A stretch of DNA of 11,897 nucleotides, taken from an uncultured Coprococcus sp. GTDB lineage: Bacteria > Bacillota > Clostridia > Lachnospirales > Lachnospiraceae. A program made the position numbers and the translations under genes. Of this stretch, positions 1 to 6,932 are shown piece after piece. The stretch is from assembly GCA_900557435.1 (NCBI GenBank), contig USSH01000046.1:1-11897 (forward strand). Reading direction: 5' to 3'. A model generated the notes under the pieces. The model was given only the letters and a program-made list of their open reading frames with translations, made no database searches and was not told the DNA's origin. Numbering within the stretch: the first letter of the stretch is position 1; each line of letters starts with the position of its first letter.

Positions 1-645
1 CAGATAATTTGCACTTCTGATGAATCCATATCCCTCCGCCATGACTTCCAGGATGCCATGAGCTACTCTTCCACTGTCAAGCTCAGGATTGTATTCGTTC
101 TGCGCATATGCCGGTATATTTTTGGCATCTGCATTCTCTTGATTTTCCTGAATGAATGATTCATCCTGCCTGCTCTCCTGGTAAGCAGGACGTCTCTGTT
201 CAAACTGTCTCTGTTCTGGCTGTTGTCTCTGTTCTGACTGCTGTCTCTGTTCTGGCTGTTCCTGCTGCCTCTGTCTAGGTTCAAAGTGAGCCTGTCTGGT
301 CTGCCTCGGATTATTTTTCCCCTGAAAACCAACTATTCTTTTTCCTCGTCTCGGTGCTGTTTCCTCACCTGACGATGGGGTACGTCTATCAACTGTACTA
401 TTATTATCCGTGGTGTACCTGGACGTTTCTGCAACGCCCTCCGTTCGCGTTGAATGCTCAGCCGAATCCGCCTTATTATCGTTTCCTTTTACTGTGTTTT
501 CAACAGAAACTGCAGTGACATGATTTTCAACATACTCTGCCAGATAACTTGCAAGTTCAGCCTTTTTCATTGCAGAACATCCCTTTATGCCATTTTCTTT
601 CGCAAACGCTCTCATATCCGCAAGGGAAGCCTTACTAAAATCCAT
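1..645 (-). CDS. rho: Transcription termination factor Rho, N-terminal part (cut by window edge)
   Basis: Rho is a hexameric RNA-dependent ATPase that ends transcription on unstructured, untranslated RNA. The 215 visible codons read through the left edge without a stop. Residues 1-40 (beginning MDFSKASLADMRAFAKENGI) match the helical Rho N-terminal domain. Residues about 190-215 (GRVAHGILEVMAEGYGFIRS) match the start of the cold-shock-type RNA-binding domain, as in E. coli GVLEILQDGFGFLRS. Between them lie about 150 low-complexity residues that E. coli Rho lacks, with a Q/R/E-rich core at 115-169 holding 19 Gln. The ATPase core lies outside the window. The start at 645 is chosen because AAGGAG at 655-660 sits 9 bases upstream; the in-frame ATG at 651 would have only 3 bases of spacing. 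The gene diverges from the DUF4364 gene. The identity is secure; the role of the insert is unknown. Confidence 0.92.
   Translation of the reverse strand, partial: MDFSKASLADMRAFAKENGIKGCSAMKKAELASYLAEYVENHVTAVSVENTVKGNDNKADSAEHSTRTEGVAETSRYTTDNNSTVDRRTPSSGEETAPRRGKRIVGFQGKNNPRQTRQAHFEPRQRQQEQPEQRQQSEQRQQPEQRQFEQRRPAYQESRQDESFIQENQENADAKNIPAYAQNEYNPELDSGRVAHGILEVMAEGYGFIRSANYL
205..258 (-). repeat. 18-bp tandem repeat encoding QPEQRQ in the Rho insert
   Basis: Three head-to-tail 18-bp units encode QPEQRQ, QSEQRQ and QPEQRQ (Rho residues 130-147), followed by a shortened FEQRR unit. On the plus strand each unit reads about ctgtctctgttctggctg. The units differ at only a few bases, so copy number could change in frame by slippage or recombination. 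Confidence 0.85.
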
Positions 646-691
646 ATACATATTCTCCTTCCACTTAATTTCTTTGCTATAACATTCTCAA

Positions 692-697
692 ATTATA
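692..697 (-). promoter_or_regulatory. Candidate -10 element for rho
   Basis: A perfect TATAAT reads on the minus strand here, about 40 bases upstream of the rho start codon. No good -35 hexamer lies 16-18 bases further upstream (AAATGA at 17), and the region is AT-rich, so a chance match is possible. Confidence 0.35.
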
Positions 698-920
698 CTT
701 AATAAATCCGCAAATCATTTCATATGTTTTATTCGCCACGCAAATCTAATTCACGCCTGGTATCATAAATCCATATATAAAAATTCTGCATGATCTTTTG
801 TACTTTTCAAATTGTAAATATATCTGTAATCGTTTACTTATATTCGATTATTTATATTTATTTAAATTTACTTTTACTCATTACAAACATATTTACAAAA
901 CATATTTATGGGATTTACAC

Positions 921-940
921 GTGCTTAAAGAAATAAGCAC
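921..940. repeat. Perfect 7-bp inverted repeat, possible operator or leader hairpin
   Basis: GTGCTTA and TAAGCAC are perfect complements separated by AAGAAA. It stands out as a GC-containing island within AT-rich DNA. No T-run follows on either strand, so it is not a standard terminator. It could be a protein-binding site or a leader hairpin; both are guesses. Confidence 0.4.
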
Positions 941-1069
941 CTCTCAATGATATATTATTATCTAACTATACTCACTAAACTTTCAAATGTCAACAAAAGC
1001 TTAGCATCTGAACATAAATTGAGCATGAATTCTAACATAGATACATATTAAATATCATACGCAAATGTA

Positions 1070-1098
1070 TTGATTTTATAATTTTGTAATGTTATTAT
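1070..1098 (+). promoter_or_regulatory. Candidate vegetative promoter of the DUF4364 gene
   Basis: TTGATT at 1070-1075 and TATTAT at 1093-1098 are separated by 17 bases, close to the housekeeping-sigma consensus. Transcription would start near 1105, giving a leader of about 40 bases before the GAAGGA ribosome binding site at 1135-1140. Confidence 0.6.
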
Positions 1099-1147
1099 GT
1101 GACTGTTGCCCTTAAGGCATCTAATATAACGTACGAAGGATGATAAC

Positions 1148-1681
1148 ATGGGAACAGAATCTATTATATTATATAAGCTGATAGTTTTGTACATGTTGGA
1201 CAGGGTTAATTTCACCCTCACCAACTCCCAGATCTCGGATTTTGTTCTCGAGAAGGGATACACCAACTATTTCACGCTTCAGGAAGCTATCAACGGGCTG
1301 GTAGAAAGTGAATTTGTATATGTATCCACGATAAGAAGTGCCTCCCACTACAAAATCACAGACAAAGGAGAGGAAGCACTTAGTATGTTTGAGAACAAAA
1401 TTCCTTATGCAATTAAGCAGGATATTCTTGACTATTTTGAACAACAGCAGATCAACCTGAAAAAAGAGACTGAAATACAATCTGACTATTATCTGAATGA
1501 AGCAAATGAATACACTGTTTCTTGTGTGATCAATGACCGAAATGAGCCATTGCTGGACATCAAATTCAGTGTTCCAACCCAGGCGGTAGCTAAAGCTATA
1601 TGCGAGAACTGGCGTCAAAAAAGCACCGAAGTCTATGATCTTCTGGTTCAGCAGCTGTGGACTTCAGATTCATCAAATTAA
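1148..1681 (+). CDS. DUF4364 family protein, putative winged-helix regulator
   Basis: This 177-residue protein resembles the DUF4364 family, which is common in Clostridia and has no established function. Residues 1-75 look like a winged helix: a hydrophobic first helix (IILYKLIVLYML), a helix with LTNSQISDFVL, then a helix with FTLQEAINGLVESEFV and a wing-like strand pair ending in YKITDKGEEAL, typical of DNA-binding folds of the PadR/MarR type. Residues 85-110 form a polar helix, and the rest (about 112-170) alternates strands and helices, possibly for dimerisation or ligand binding. No catalytic motif or membrane segment is visible. The start is fixed by GAAGGA 7 bases upstream. It is the only plus-strand gene here, diverging from rho and converging on engB, with its own promoter and terminator. 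A regulatory role is inferred from fold only. Confidence 0.8.
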   Translation: MGTESIILYKLIVLYMLDRVNFTLTNSQISDFVLEKGYTNYFTLQEAINGLVESEFVYVSTIRSASHYKITDKGEEALSMFENKIPYAIKQDILDYFEQQQINLKKETEIQSDYYLNEANEYTVSCVINDRNEPLLDIKFSVPTQAVAKAICENWRQKSTEVYDLLVQQLWTSDSSN

Positions 1682-1696
1682 TCATACATACATAGC

Positions 1697-1738
1697 GAGC
1701 CGGAACATATCATATTTTATGTTCCGGCTCATTTTCTT
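1697..1738 (+). terminator. Strong intrinsic terminator of the DUF4364 gene
   Basis: A perfect 13-bp stem (gagccggaacata at 1697-1709 with tatgttccggctc at 1718-1730) has an 8-base loop and is followed by ATTTTCTT. It lies 16 bases after the stop codon. On the minus strand no T-run follows, so it should act mainly on plus-strand transcripts, although the stem would also form at the end of an engB message. Confidence 0.9.
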
Positions 1739-1760
1739 ATATATTCTATTTTCTATATAT

Positions 1761-1820
1761 TCATTTTCCTATATATCATTTTCCAGTATATCATTTTCCA
1801 GTATATCATTTTCCGGTTTC
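1761..1820. repeat. 15-bp tandem repeat in the convergent spacer
   Basis: About four head-to-tail copies of tcattttccagtata: copies at 1776-1790 and 1791-1805 are identical, 1761-1775 differs by two bases, and 1806-1820 is degenerate at its end. A decayed related stretch precedes them from about 1744. The tract lies between the ends of the DUF4364 and engB genes and codes for nothing convincing. Confidence 0.85.
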
Positions 1821-1844
1821 AGCCTGACATACATAACATAAACG

Positions 1845-2441
1845 TTATGATCTCTCTTCTTTTATTGTATCCTCTATGAGATTCCATACCTCATCTTTCC
1901 CCTGTTTTGTGAGAGCCGAAAATGGAATCATCTTTGTCCCGGGAACAAGGTTGAGCTTTTCTCTTATCTGCTTCAGATTCTTCTGTACCTGACTTCTCTT
2001 GATTTTATCAAGTTTTGTGCAAATAATTACCGGCTCATATCCGTTATTCACTATCCAATCATACATCAGGCAATCATTTTCTGATGGCACGTGTCTTATG
2101 TCAATCAGAAGAAACACCTTGCGAAGCTGCAACGATGTGTGAAGATATCCTTCTATCATCTTGCCCCATTTTTCTCTGATTTCTGCTGATACTTTCGCAT
2201 ATCCATATCCGGGCAGATCCACAAAATACAATTCTCTGTTTATATTATAGAAATTGATGGTCTGTGTCTTTCCCGGCTGCGCCGATGTCCTAGCCAGAGA
2301 TTTTCTGTTCAACAGACCGTTGATAAGTGACGATTTGCCCACATTGGACTTGCCTGCAAATGCAATCTCAGGCAACGCATTATCCGGGAGTTTGCTCGTT
2401 ATTCCACACACAGTCTCCAATTCAGCACTTTTTACAACCAT
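1845..2441 (-). CDS. engB: Ribosome biogenesis GTPase EngB (YihA/YsxC)
   Basis: EngB is a small TRAFAC-class GTPase needed for maturation of the large ribosomal subunit (known for YsxC of Bacillus). The 198 residues are the usual length and show the full motif set: G1 GKSNVGKSS at 30-38, a G2 region at PGKTQTINF (56-64), G3 DLPGYG at 75-80, G4 TKLD at 142-145 and G5 SAL from 175. The start at 2441 has AGGAGG 5 bases upstream and overlaps the last 20 bases of lon in a different frame, so the two are very probably translated from one message. No strong terminator follows on this strand, only a 6-bp AT-rich inverted repeat across the stop codon. The engB gene next to lon is a conserved Firmicutes arrangement. 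Confidence 0.96.
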   Translation of the reverse strand: MVVKSAELETVCGITSKLPDNALPEIAFAGKSNVGKSSLINGLLNRKSLARTSAQPGKTQTINFYNINRELYFVDLPGYGYAKVSAEIREKWGKMIEGYLHTSLQLRKVFLLIDIRHVPSENDCLMYDWIVNNGYEPVIICTKLDKIKRSQVQKNLKQIREKLNLVPGTKMIPFSALTKQGKDEVWNLIEDTIKEERS

Positions 2442-4749
2442 TTGTTCCTCCTACCAGTGCATAATCAAGCACCTGTTTCATTTTGTTGACAAGATGTATA
2501 TCAAGTCCGTCGACTATATCTGAATCAAGCTGAAGATAATCAGATTCATTTGCTTCAGGGATAAGTACTTTCTTTATACCCTGCATCTTTGCAGCAAGCA
2601 GTTTTTCCTTAAGTCCTCCTATCGGCAGTACTTCACCTCTAAGAGTAATCTCACCGGTCATAGCTGTTTTTCCATCCACCGGTACTCCAAATATAGCTGA
2701 GTACAGTGCAGTTGCCATGGTTATACCGGCGGAAGGGCCATCCTTCGGAACTGCCCCCTCTGGAATATGGATATGAAAATCATGTTTGGCAAAATAATCA
2801 TCGCCAAGTGCTGCCGATTCTTTGAGGGATCTTATGTAACTCATGCCCGCATAAGCAGACTCTTTCATAACATCGCCCATCTTGCCCGTAAGCTGCAAAG
2901 CTCCGCTTCCAGGAAGCACGTTAACCTCTATCTCTAGTGTAACACCGCCAACTGCGGTCCATGCGAGGCCTGTAACCGCGCCCACTCTATCCTTCAGATT
3001 TCCCTTTTCATCTTTATACTTATATGGTCCGAGATAATCCTGTATATTTTTCTTGGTGATTTTTGCAGCATCTATCTCCCCGGTAAGCAGCTTACGGCAC
3101 GCTTTTCTGCAAGCCTTGTCTATACTTCTTTCAAGATTTCTGACACCTGCTTCCCTTGTATAATGACGTATAACATCCTTTATCGAACCTGCGTCCATCT
3201 TGAACTGTGACTTTGAAAGGCCATTATTTTCTCTGGTCTTGTCAACGAGATACAATCTGGCAATATTGTACTTTTCATTTTCTGTATATCCGGATATCTC
3301 TATAATCTCCATTCTGTCAAGCAACGGACCGGGAATCGCAGAAATGTCGTTTGCCGTAGCTATGAATAGTACATTGCTGAGATCAACAGGAACGGCCATA
3401 TAATGATCATTAAACTCTCTGTTCTGTTCGCCGTCGAGCACTTCAAGAAGAGCCGAGGATACGTCACCCTTATAATCACTGCTCACCTTGTCTATCTCAT
3501 CAAGGAGCATCAATGGATTGTTAACCTTAGCTTTGATTATCGACTGTACAATTCTCCCGGGCATAGCACCAACATATGTCTTTCTATGGCCTCGTATCTC
3601 AGCCTCATCCCTCACTCCACCGAGAGATAACCGGACATACTTTCTATGTGTAGCACGTGCTATAGACCTGGCAATAGACGTCTTTCCGGTTCCCGGTGGG
3701 CCAACCAGACAAATGATCGGAAGGTTCCCCTTTTTGTTGAGAATATGAACAGCAAGATAATCTATTATCCTGTCTTTTACCTCTTCAAGGCCATAATGAT
3801 CCTTGTTCAGAATCTCTATCGCCGATTTGATATCATCGTTATCTTCCGTGGATACACTCCATGGGTAGCTCAGCATCACATCTATATAATTCGCAGCAAC
3901 ACTGCTCTCCATAGAGCTGATTGGTATACTCTTATAATTTTTGATTTCTTTTGCTATCTTGTCATATACTTCCTGACTGCATCCCGCTTCATCAAGGCGT
4001 TTCCGAAATTCCTCTGCCTTTTCGTCCGTTCCATCTTCGCCCAACTCTCTTCTTATCACTGACATCTGTTCCCTGAGGATAAAATTTCTCTGATTCTTTG
4101 CAGATTCTTGATTTGTCTTTTCTGCAATCTCCCTTTTTATCTTGGAAACTTCAAGTTCCTCATCAATAATCTGAATCAGTCTGAATGCGCGCTCTTTCAC
4201 ATCCACCAGCTCCAAAAGTTCCTGCCTGTTATCATTTGGTATGGTTATATAATCTGCCATCGCATCAGTCAGTGAACCTATAGTGTCATTTGCCAACACC
4301 TTTGAAAATAGAACACTATTCCTGGTCATGCCACTGTCGGCGGACTCTCTGAGTTTATCTCGCAGAAGCGACATTATCGCTTTACGCTCATCTGCCGTTG
4401 TATCATCTTTATCTTCCAATTCCTGTACACTGCACATATAGCAGGTATTCTTCTTGTATTCCACAAGTTTTGCTCTTTTCGCAGACTGCAGCAGAACTCT
4501 CATGGTTTTATTGGAATTTCTGACATACTGCTTTATCTTTGCCACTACGCCAACAGGATAAAAAACAACCTTTCCGGCAACCTTTTCAGGCATCGGATTT
4601 GCAAGGAATACATAACTATCTTCTTTTACGGTATATTTCACAGCCTCACAAGCGTCTCGTTTTACTGCATCAAGATAAAACGACAATCCCGGCATAGCAA
4701 CTCCATCCTCAAGACTGATCATTGCCATATTCTTTACTTGTTCACTCAT
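2422..4749 (-). CDS. lon: ATP-dependent protease Lon (LonA type)
   Basis: Cytosolic hexameric AAA+ serine protease that degrades damaged and regulatory proteins. Numbering from the start chosen here (775 residues): a Lon substrate-binding domain at about 8-195, a charged coiled-coil linker at about 200-290, Walker A GPPGTGKT at 350-357, Walker B LMLLDEID at 413-420, the sensor stretch LFIATAN, and a C-terminal protease domain with catalytic Ser673 in DGPSAG and Lys716 in GGLKEK. The Ser-Lys spacing of 43 equals that of E. coli Lon. The usual start of the N domain (LPLRD-like, then FPGM) is poorly conserved ([11 protein letters not shown]), so substrate recognition may differ. An in-frame ATG at 4776 would add 9 residues but has no ribosome binding site. 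The protein ends in GCKKC, an unusual Cys-x-x-Cys tail. It follows clpX and overlaps engB. Confidence 0.96.
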   Translation of the reverse strand: MSEQVKNMAMISLEDGVAMPGLSFYLDAVKRDACEAVKYTVKEDSYVFLANPMPEKVAGKVVFYPVGVVAKIKQYVRNSNKTMRVLLQSAKRAKLVEYKKNTCYMCSVQELEDKDDTTADERKAIMSLLRDKLRESADSGMTRNSVLFSKVLANDTIGSLTDAMADYITIPNDNRQELLELVDVKERAFRLIQIIDEELEVSKIKREIAEKTNQESAKNQRNFILREQMSVIRRELGEDGTDEKAEEFRKRLDEAGCSQEVYDKIAKEIKNYKSIPISSMESSVAANYIDVMLSYPWSVSTEDNDDIKSAIEILNKDHYGLEEVKDRIIDYLAVHILNKKGNLPIICLVGPPGTGKTSIARSIARATHRKYVRLSLGGVRDEAEIRGHRKTYVGAMPGRIVQSIIKAKVNNPLMLLDEIDKVSSDYKGDVSSALLEVLDGEQNREFNDHYMAVPVDLSNVLFIATANDISAIPGPLLDRMEIIEISGYTENEKYNIARLYLVDKTRENNGLSKSQFKMDAGSIKDVIRHYTREAGVRNLERSIDKACRKACRKLLTGEIDAAKITKKNIQDYLGPYKYKDEKGNLKDRVGAVTGLAWTAVGGVTLEIEVNVLPGSGALQLTGKMGDVMKESAYAGMSYIRSLKESAALGDDYFAKHDFHIHIPEGAVPKDGPSAGITMATALYSAIFGVPVDGKTAMTGEITLRGEVLPIGGLKEKLLAAKMQGIKKVLIPEANESDYLQLDSDIVDGLDIHLVNKMKQVLDYALVGGTNGCKKC
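2447..2452 (-). promoter_or_regulatory. engB ribosome binding site inside the 3' end of lon
   Basis: AGGAGG lies within the last codons of lon, 5 bases before the engB ATG. Ribosomes finishing lon pass over the engB start, which allows translational coupling. Confidence 0.85.
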
Positions 4750-4757
4750 ACTTTTAT

Positions 4758-4761
4758 CTCC
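4758..4761 (-). promoter_or_regulatory. Ribosome binding site that decides the lon start
   Basis: GGAG (within ACGGAGATA) lies 8 bases before the ATG at 4749. The upstream in-frame ATG at 4776 is preceded only by AT-rich sequence without a purine-rich site, so 4749 is preferred. Confidence 0.7.
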
Positions 4762-4789
4762 GTTACTCTTAGACATTATTTATATATGC

Positions 4790-4839
4790 CTATAAAATAA
4801 GACGTTACTATACGCTTTCCCCGTGTAATAACGCCTTAT
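4790..4839 (-). terminator. Terminator-like hairpin between clpX and lon
   Basis: Read as minus-strand RNA, 4822-4839 pairs with 4797-4814 in an 18-bp stem that contains two G-U pairs and one C-A mismatch, around a 7-base loop GGGAAAG. UUUUAU follows directly (4797 down to 4792). It begins about 14 bases after the clpX stop codon and ends just before the lon leader. It fits a partial intrinsic terminator that lowers lon and engB expression relative to clpX, or an RNA-processing or stability element. Confidence 0.65.
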
Positions 4840-4853
4840 CTGCAAAAGTCTGT

Positions 4854-6161
4854 CTAAGCACTTTCTCCATTATCTGTATTTGACTTTTTCTTTCTTGTAC
4901 TGTTCTTTGATGCATCACTGCTATCGTTCTCTGCACCATCTCTATAGGAAAGAATCGGTTCTGCATCACCTGTTATAACATCCTTTGTTATAACGCACTT
5001 GGATATAGCAGGATTTGACGGAATCTCATACATAAGATTAAGTGTAGCATTCTCCATGATCGCACGAAGACCTCTAGCTCCTGTCTTACGCTCCATAGCC
5101 TCCCTTGCAATCTCTCTGAGTGCATCTTCCTCTATCTCCAGCTCTACATCATCCAGTTCAAATAATTTCTTGTACTGTTTACAAATTGCACTTCTCGGCT
5201 CTGTAAGGATCCTAACCAAAGCATCCTCGTCGAGAAGATCCAGCGTTACAGTCACCGGTACTCTACCTACAAACTCTGGAATCAAGCCAAATTTGATGAA
5301 ATCATGTGGCATAACCTGCTTTAAAAGCTGTCCAACATCCTGATCTGACTGCTCTACCACCTCTGCATTGAAACCTATGGACTTCTGTCCAACTCTGTTC
5401 TCTATGATCTTCTCAAGTCCTTCAAAGGCACCACCACATATAAACAGAATATTTGTGGTATCTATCTGTATAAGCTCCTGGTGCGGATGCTTTCTTCCTC
5501 CCTGCGGCGGAACAGAAGCAACCGTTCCCTCTATAATCTTCAACAAAGCCTGCTGAACGCCCTCTCCAGAAACATCTCTGGTAATAGACACATTCTCGCT
5601 CTTCTTTGTAATTTTGTCTATCTCATCAATATAAATTATGCCATGCTCTGCACGTTCTATATCATAATCAGCAGCCTGAATAAGCTTCAGGAGTATATTC
5701 TCTACATCCTCTCCTACATATCCGGCCTCTGTAAGTGTTGTCGCATCCGCAATTGCAAATGGAACATTCAAAAGCTTGGCAAGAGTCTGGGCAAGGTATG
5801 TCTTACCAGATCCTGTTGGTCCAACCATAAGAATATTACTTTTCTGCAGCTCAACATCAAAATCTTTCTGTGCAAGGATTCTCTTATAATGGTTGTACAC
5901 GGCAACCGCCAGTACTTTTTTTGCCTCTTCCTGACCTATTACATACTCATCAAGGAAGTTCTTTATCTCCCTAGGTTTAAGGAGATTGATATCTTCTAAT
6001 TCGGTATCACCGAGCTCTTCGTCTATTATCTCAGTGCATATCTCAACACATTCATCGCAAATGTAAGCACCAGGACCTGCTATAAGCTTCCTCACCTGAT
6101 CCTGAGTCTTGTTACAAAAAGAACATCTGAGCATCTTTCTATCGTCACTACGATTTGCCAT
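4854..6161 (-). CDS. clpX: ClpX, unfoldase subunit of the ClpXP protease
   Basis: AAA+ ATPase that recognises, unfolds and feeds proteins into ClpP. Its 435 residues are near the family length. It has an N-terminal zinc-binding domain with Cys13, Cys16, Cys35 and Cys38, Walker A GPTGSGKT at 114-121, the GYVG pore loop at 147-150, Walker B (GIIYIDEID) at 174-182, the RKH pore motif at 223-225 and the ClpP-docking IGF loop at 262-264. All the parts needed for pairing with the ClpP encoded just upstream are therefore present. The C-terminal 28 or so residues are Ser/Asn/Lys-rich and look disordered. GAGG lies about 8 bases before the ATG. It is 113 bases downstream of clpP, with two inverted repeats in between. 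Confidence 0.97.
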   Translation of the reverse strand: MANRSDDRKMLRCSFCNKTQDQVRKLIAGPGAYICDECVEICTEIIDEELGDTELEDINLLKPREIKNFLDEYVIGQEEAKKVLAVAVYNHYKRILAQKDFDVELQKSNILMVGPTGSGKTYLAQTLAKLLNVPFAIADATTLTEAGYVGEDVENILLKLIQAADYDIERAEHGIIYIDEIDKITKKSENVSITRDVSGEGVQQALLKIIEGTVASVPPQGGRKHPHQELIQIDTTNILFICGGAFEGLEKIIENRVGQKSIGFNAEVVEQSDQDVGQLLKQVMPHDFIKFGLIPEFVGRVPVTVTLDLLDEDALVRILTEPRSAICKQYKKLFELDDVELEIEEDALREIAREAMERKTGARGLRAIMENATLNLMYEIPSNPAISKCVITKDVITGDAEPILSYRDGAENDSSDASKNSTRKKKSNTDNGESA

Positions 6162-6186
6162 TACAATACCTCTATTTTCACTATTT

Positions 6187-6195
6187 ATTATATAC
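6187..6195 (-). promoter_or_regulatory. Possible internal -10 element before clpX
   Basis: The minus strand reads GGTATATAATAA, containing TATAAT at 6192-6187 and a TGG just upstream that resembles an extended -10. No matching -35 hexamer is evident (TAGTTT at 17 bases). A separate clpX promoter is possible but weakly supported; the same bases belong to the inverted repeat 6191-6234. Confidence 0.3.
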
Positions 6196-6234
6196 CAGGC
6201 ACAAAGTACAAACTATTACTCTGCACCTGGTATA
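6191..6234. repeat. Inverted repeat between clpP and clpX (long loop)
   Basis: TATACCAGG at 6191-6199 and CCTGGTATA at 6226-6234 are perfect 9-base complements, 26 bases apart. In the clpP-clpX transcript they could pair into a stem. No T-run follows. Confidence 0.6.
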
Positions 6235-6238
6235 ATCC

Positions 6239-6269
6239 GACAGATATACACCTGCATCTAATATCTGTC
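6239..6269. repeat. Inverted repeat just after the clpP stop codon
   Basis: GACAGATAT at 6239-6247 and ATATCTGTC at 6261-6269 form a perfect 9-bp stem with a 13-base loop, starting 5 bases after the clpP stop codon. No T-run follows in the transcribed direction, so RNA processing or 3' end protection fits better than termination. Confidence 0.65.
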
Positions 6270-6274
6270 ACAAA

Positions 6275-6856
6275 TTATCTGTTAGTTATAACGCTGTCTA
6301 TAAGACCGTAAGCACAAGCCTCCTCAGCTGTCATCCAATTATCACGATCTGTATCCGCTGCTATAACATCAAGCGGCTTTCCTGTATTCTCAGCCAGCAT
6401 CTTGTTGAGTTTTTCCTTAGTCTTAAGGATATGTCTGGCTGCGATCTCTATCTCTGTAGCCTGCCCCTGAGTTCCGCCAAGCGGCTGATGGATCATTATC
6501 TCTGAATTTGGAAGAGCATATCTCTTGCCCTTTGTACCGCCTGCCAGGAGAAATGCACCCATGCTTGCTGCCATTCCACAGCATATAGTTGAAACATCAC
6601 ACTTGATATATCTCATCGTGTCATATATTCCCATTCCAGCTGTAACTGAACCACCCGGACTGTTTATATAAAGTGAAATATCCTTTGAAGGATCTTCGGA
6701 CTCAAGAAACAGAAGCTGTGCAATAACCAGACTGGCTGTTGTATCATTAACCTCATCTCCAAGGAAAATGATCCTGTCCTTAAGTAATCTTGAATAAATG
6801 TCAAATGTGCGCTCTCCGCGACTTGTCTGTTCTACGACATATGGTACTAATGCCAT
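6275..6856 (-). CDS. clpP: ClpP, proteolytic subunit of Clp proteases
   Basis: Tetradecameric serine peptidase that degrades chains delivered by ClpX and other Clp ATPases. From the ATG at 6856 the protein has 193 residues and aligns without gaps with Bacillus ClpP at the start ([21 protein letters not shown] against [21 protein letters not shown]). The catalytic triad falls exactly at the family positions: Ser98 in GMAASMG, His123 in MIHQP and Asp172 in DRDN. The oxyanion-hole glycines SPGGS at 66-70 are present. An in-frame TTG at 6871 would add five residues but would include the ribosome binding site in the coding region, so it is rejected. It lies between tig and clpX on the same strand. 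No CtsR-type operator is visible upstream. Confidence 0.97.
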   Translation of the reverse strand: MALVPYVVEQTSRGERTFDIYSRLLKDRIIFLGDEVNDTTASLVIAQLLFLESEDPSKDISLYINSPGGSVTAGMGIYDTMRYIKCDVSTICCGMAASMGAFLLAGGTKGKRYALPNSEIMIHQPLGGTQGQATEIEIAARHILKTKEKLNKMLAENTGKPLDVIAADTDRDNWMTAEEACAYGLIDSVITNR

Positions 6857-6864
6857 GTTATCTA

Positions 6865-6869
6865 CCTCC
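6865..6869 (-). promoter_or_regulatory. Ribosome binding site that decides the clpP start
   Basis: GGAGG lies 8 bases before the ATG at 6856, the expected spacing. This rules out the in-frame TTG at 6871. Confidence 0.85.
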
Positions 6870-6898
6870 AATACTGGTCAGAATAAACATCTCGGCTA

Positions 6899-6932
6899 AA
6901 CCCCGATCATCAATTGCATGATCAACCCCGAT
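6899..6932. repeat. Direct repeats flanking a hairpin between tig and clpP
   Basis: AACCCCGAT occurs at 6899-6907 and again at 6924-6932, 25 bases apart, the second copy touching the tig stop codon. Between and overlapping them, GATCAT (6905-6910) and ATGATC (6918-6923) form a 6-bp inverted repeat. It could be a leader structure of clpP or a protein site; no T-run is present. Confidence 0.5.

Larger units (their letters stand above)
652..1069. other. AT-rich divergent spacer without recognisable genes
   Basis: This is very AT-rich DNA between the divergent rho and DUF4364 genes. I see no convincing coding region, tRNA or other RNA gene. Short reading frames here have no good ribosome binding site and no family resemblance. 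It holds the candidate rho -10 element and one clear inverted repeat at 921-940. It could carry a long rho leader, but nothing in the sequence proves that. Confidence 0.6.

Noticed and set aside
63..332. Minus-strand reading frame of 89 residues over the Rho insert
   Set aside because: It lies in another frame of the Rho coding region; its RDSSQNRDNSQNRD pattern is the Rho repeat read out of frame, while the Rho frame has clear domain matches and a ribosome binding site.
454..702. Plus-strand reading frame opposite the start of rho
   Set aside because: It is antisense to the well-supported Rho N-terminus, has no ribosome binding site and resembles no known protein.
1169..1618. 149-residue minus-strand frame inside the DUF4364 gene
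   Set aside because: It is antisense to a gene with a promoter, ribosome binding site and terminator; its Phe/Ile/Cys-rich composition is typical of a shadow frame.
1635..1841. Plus-strand frame with a SISFSSISFSS-like repeat after the DUF4364 gene
   Set aside because: The repetitive peptide is just the 15-bp intergenic tandem repeat translated; the frame spans the terminator and lacks a ribosome binding site.
6275..6871. Longer clpP starting at the TTG at 6871
   Set aside because: It would place the GGAGG ribosome binding site inside the coding region, and ClpP homology begins at the ATG at 6856.
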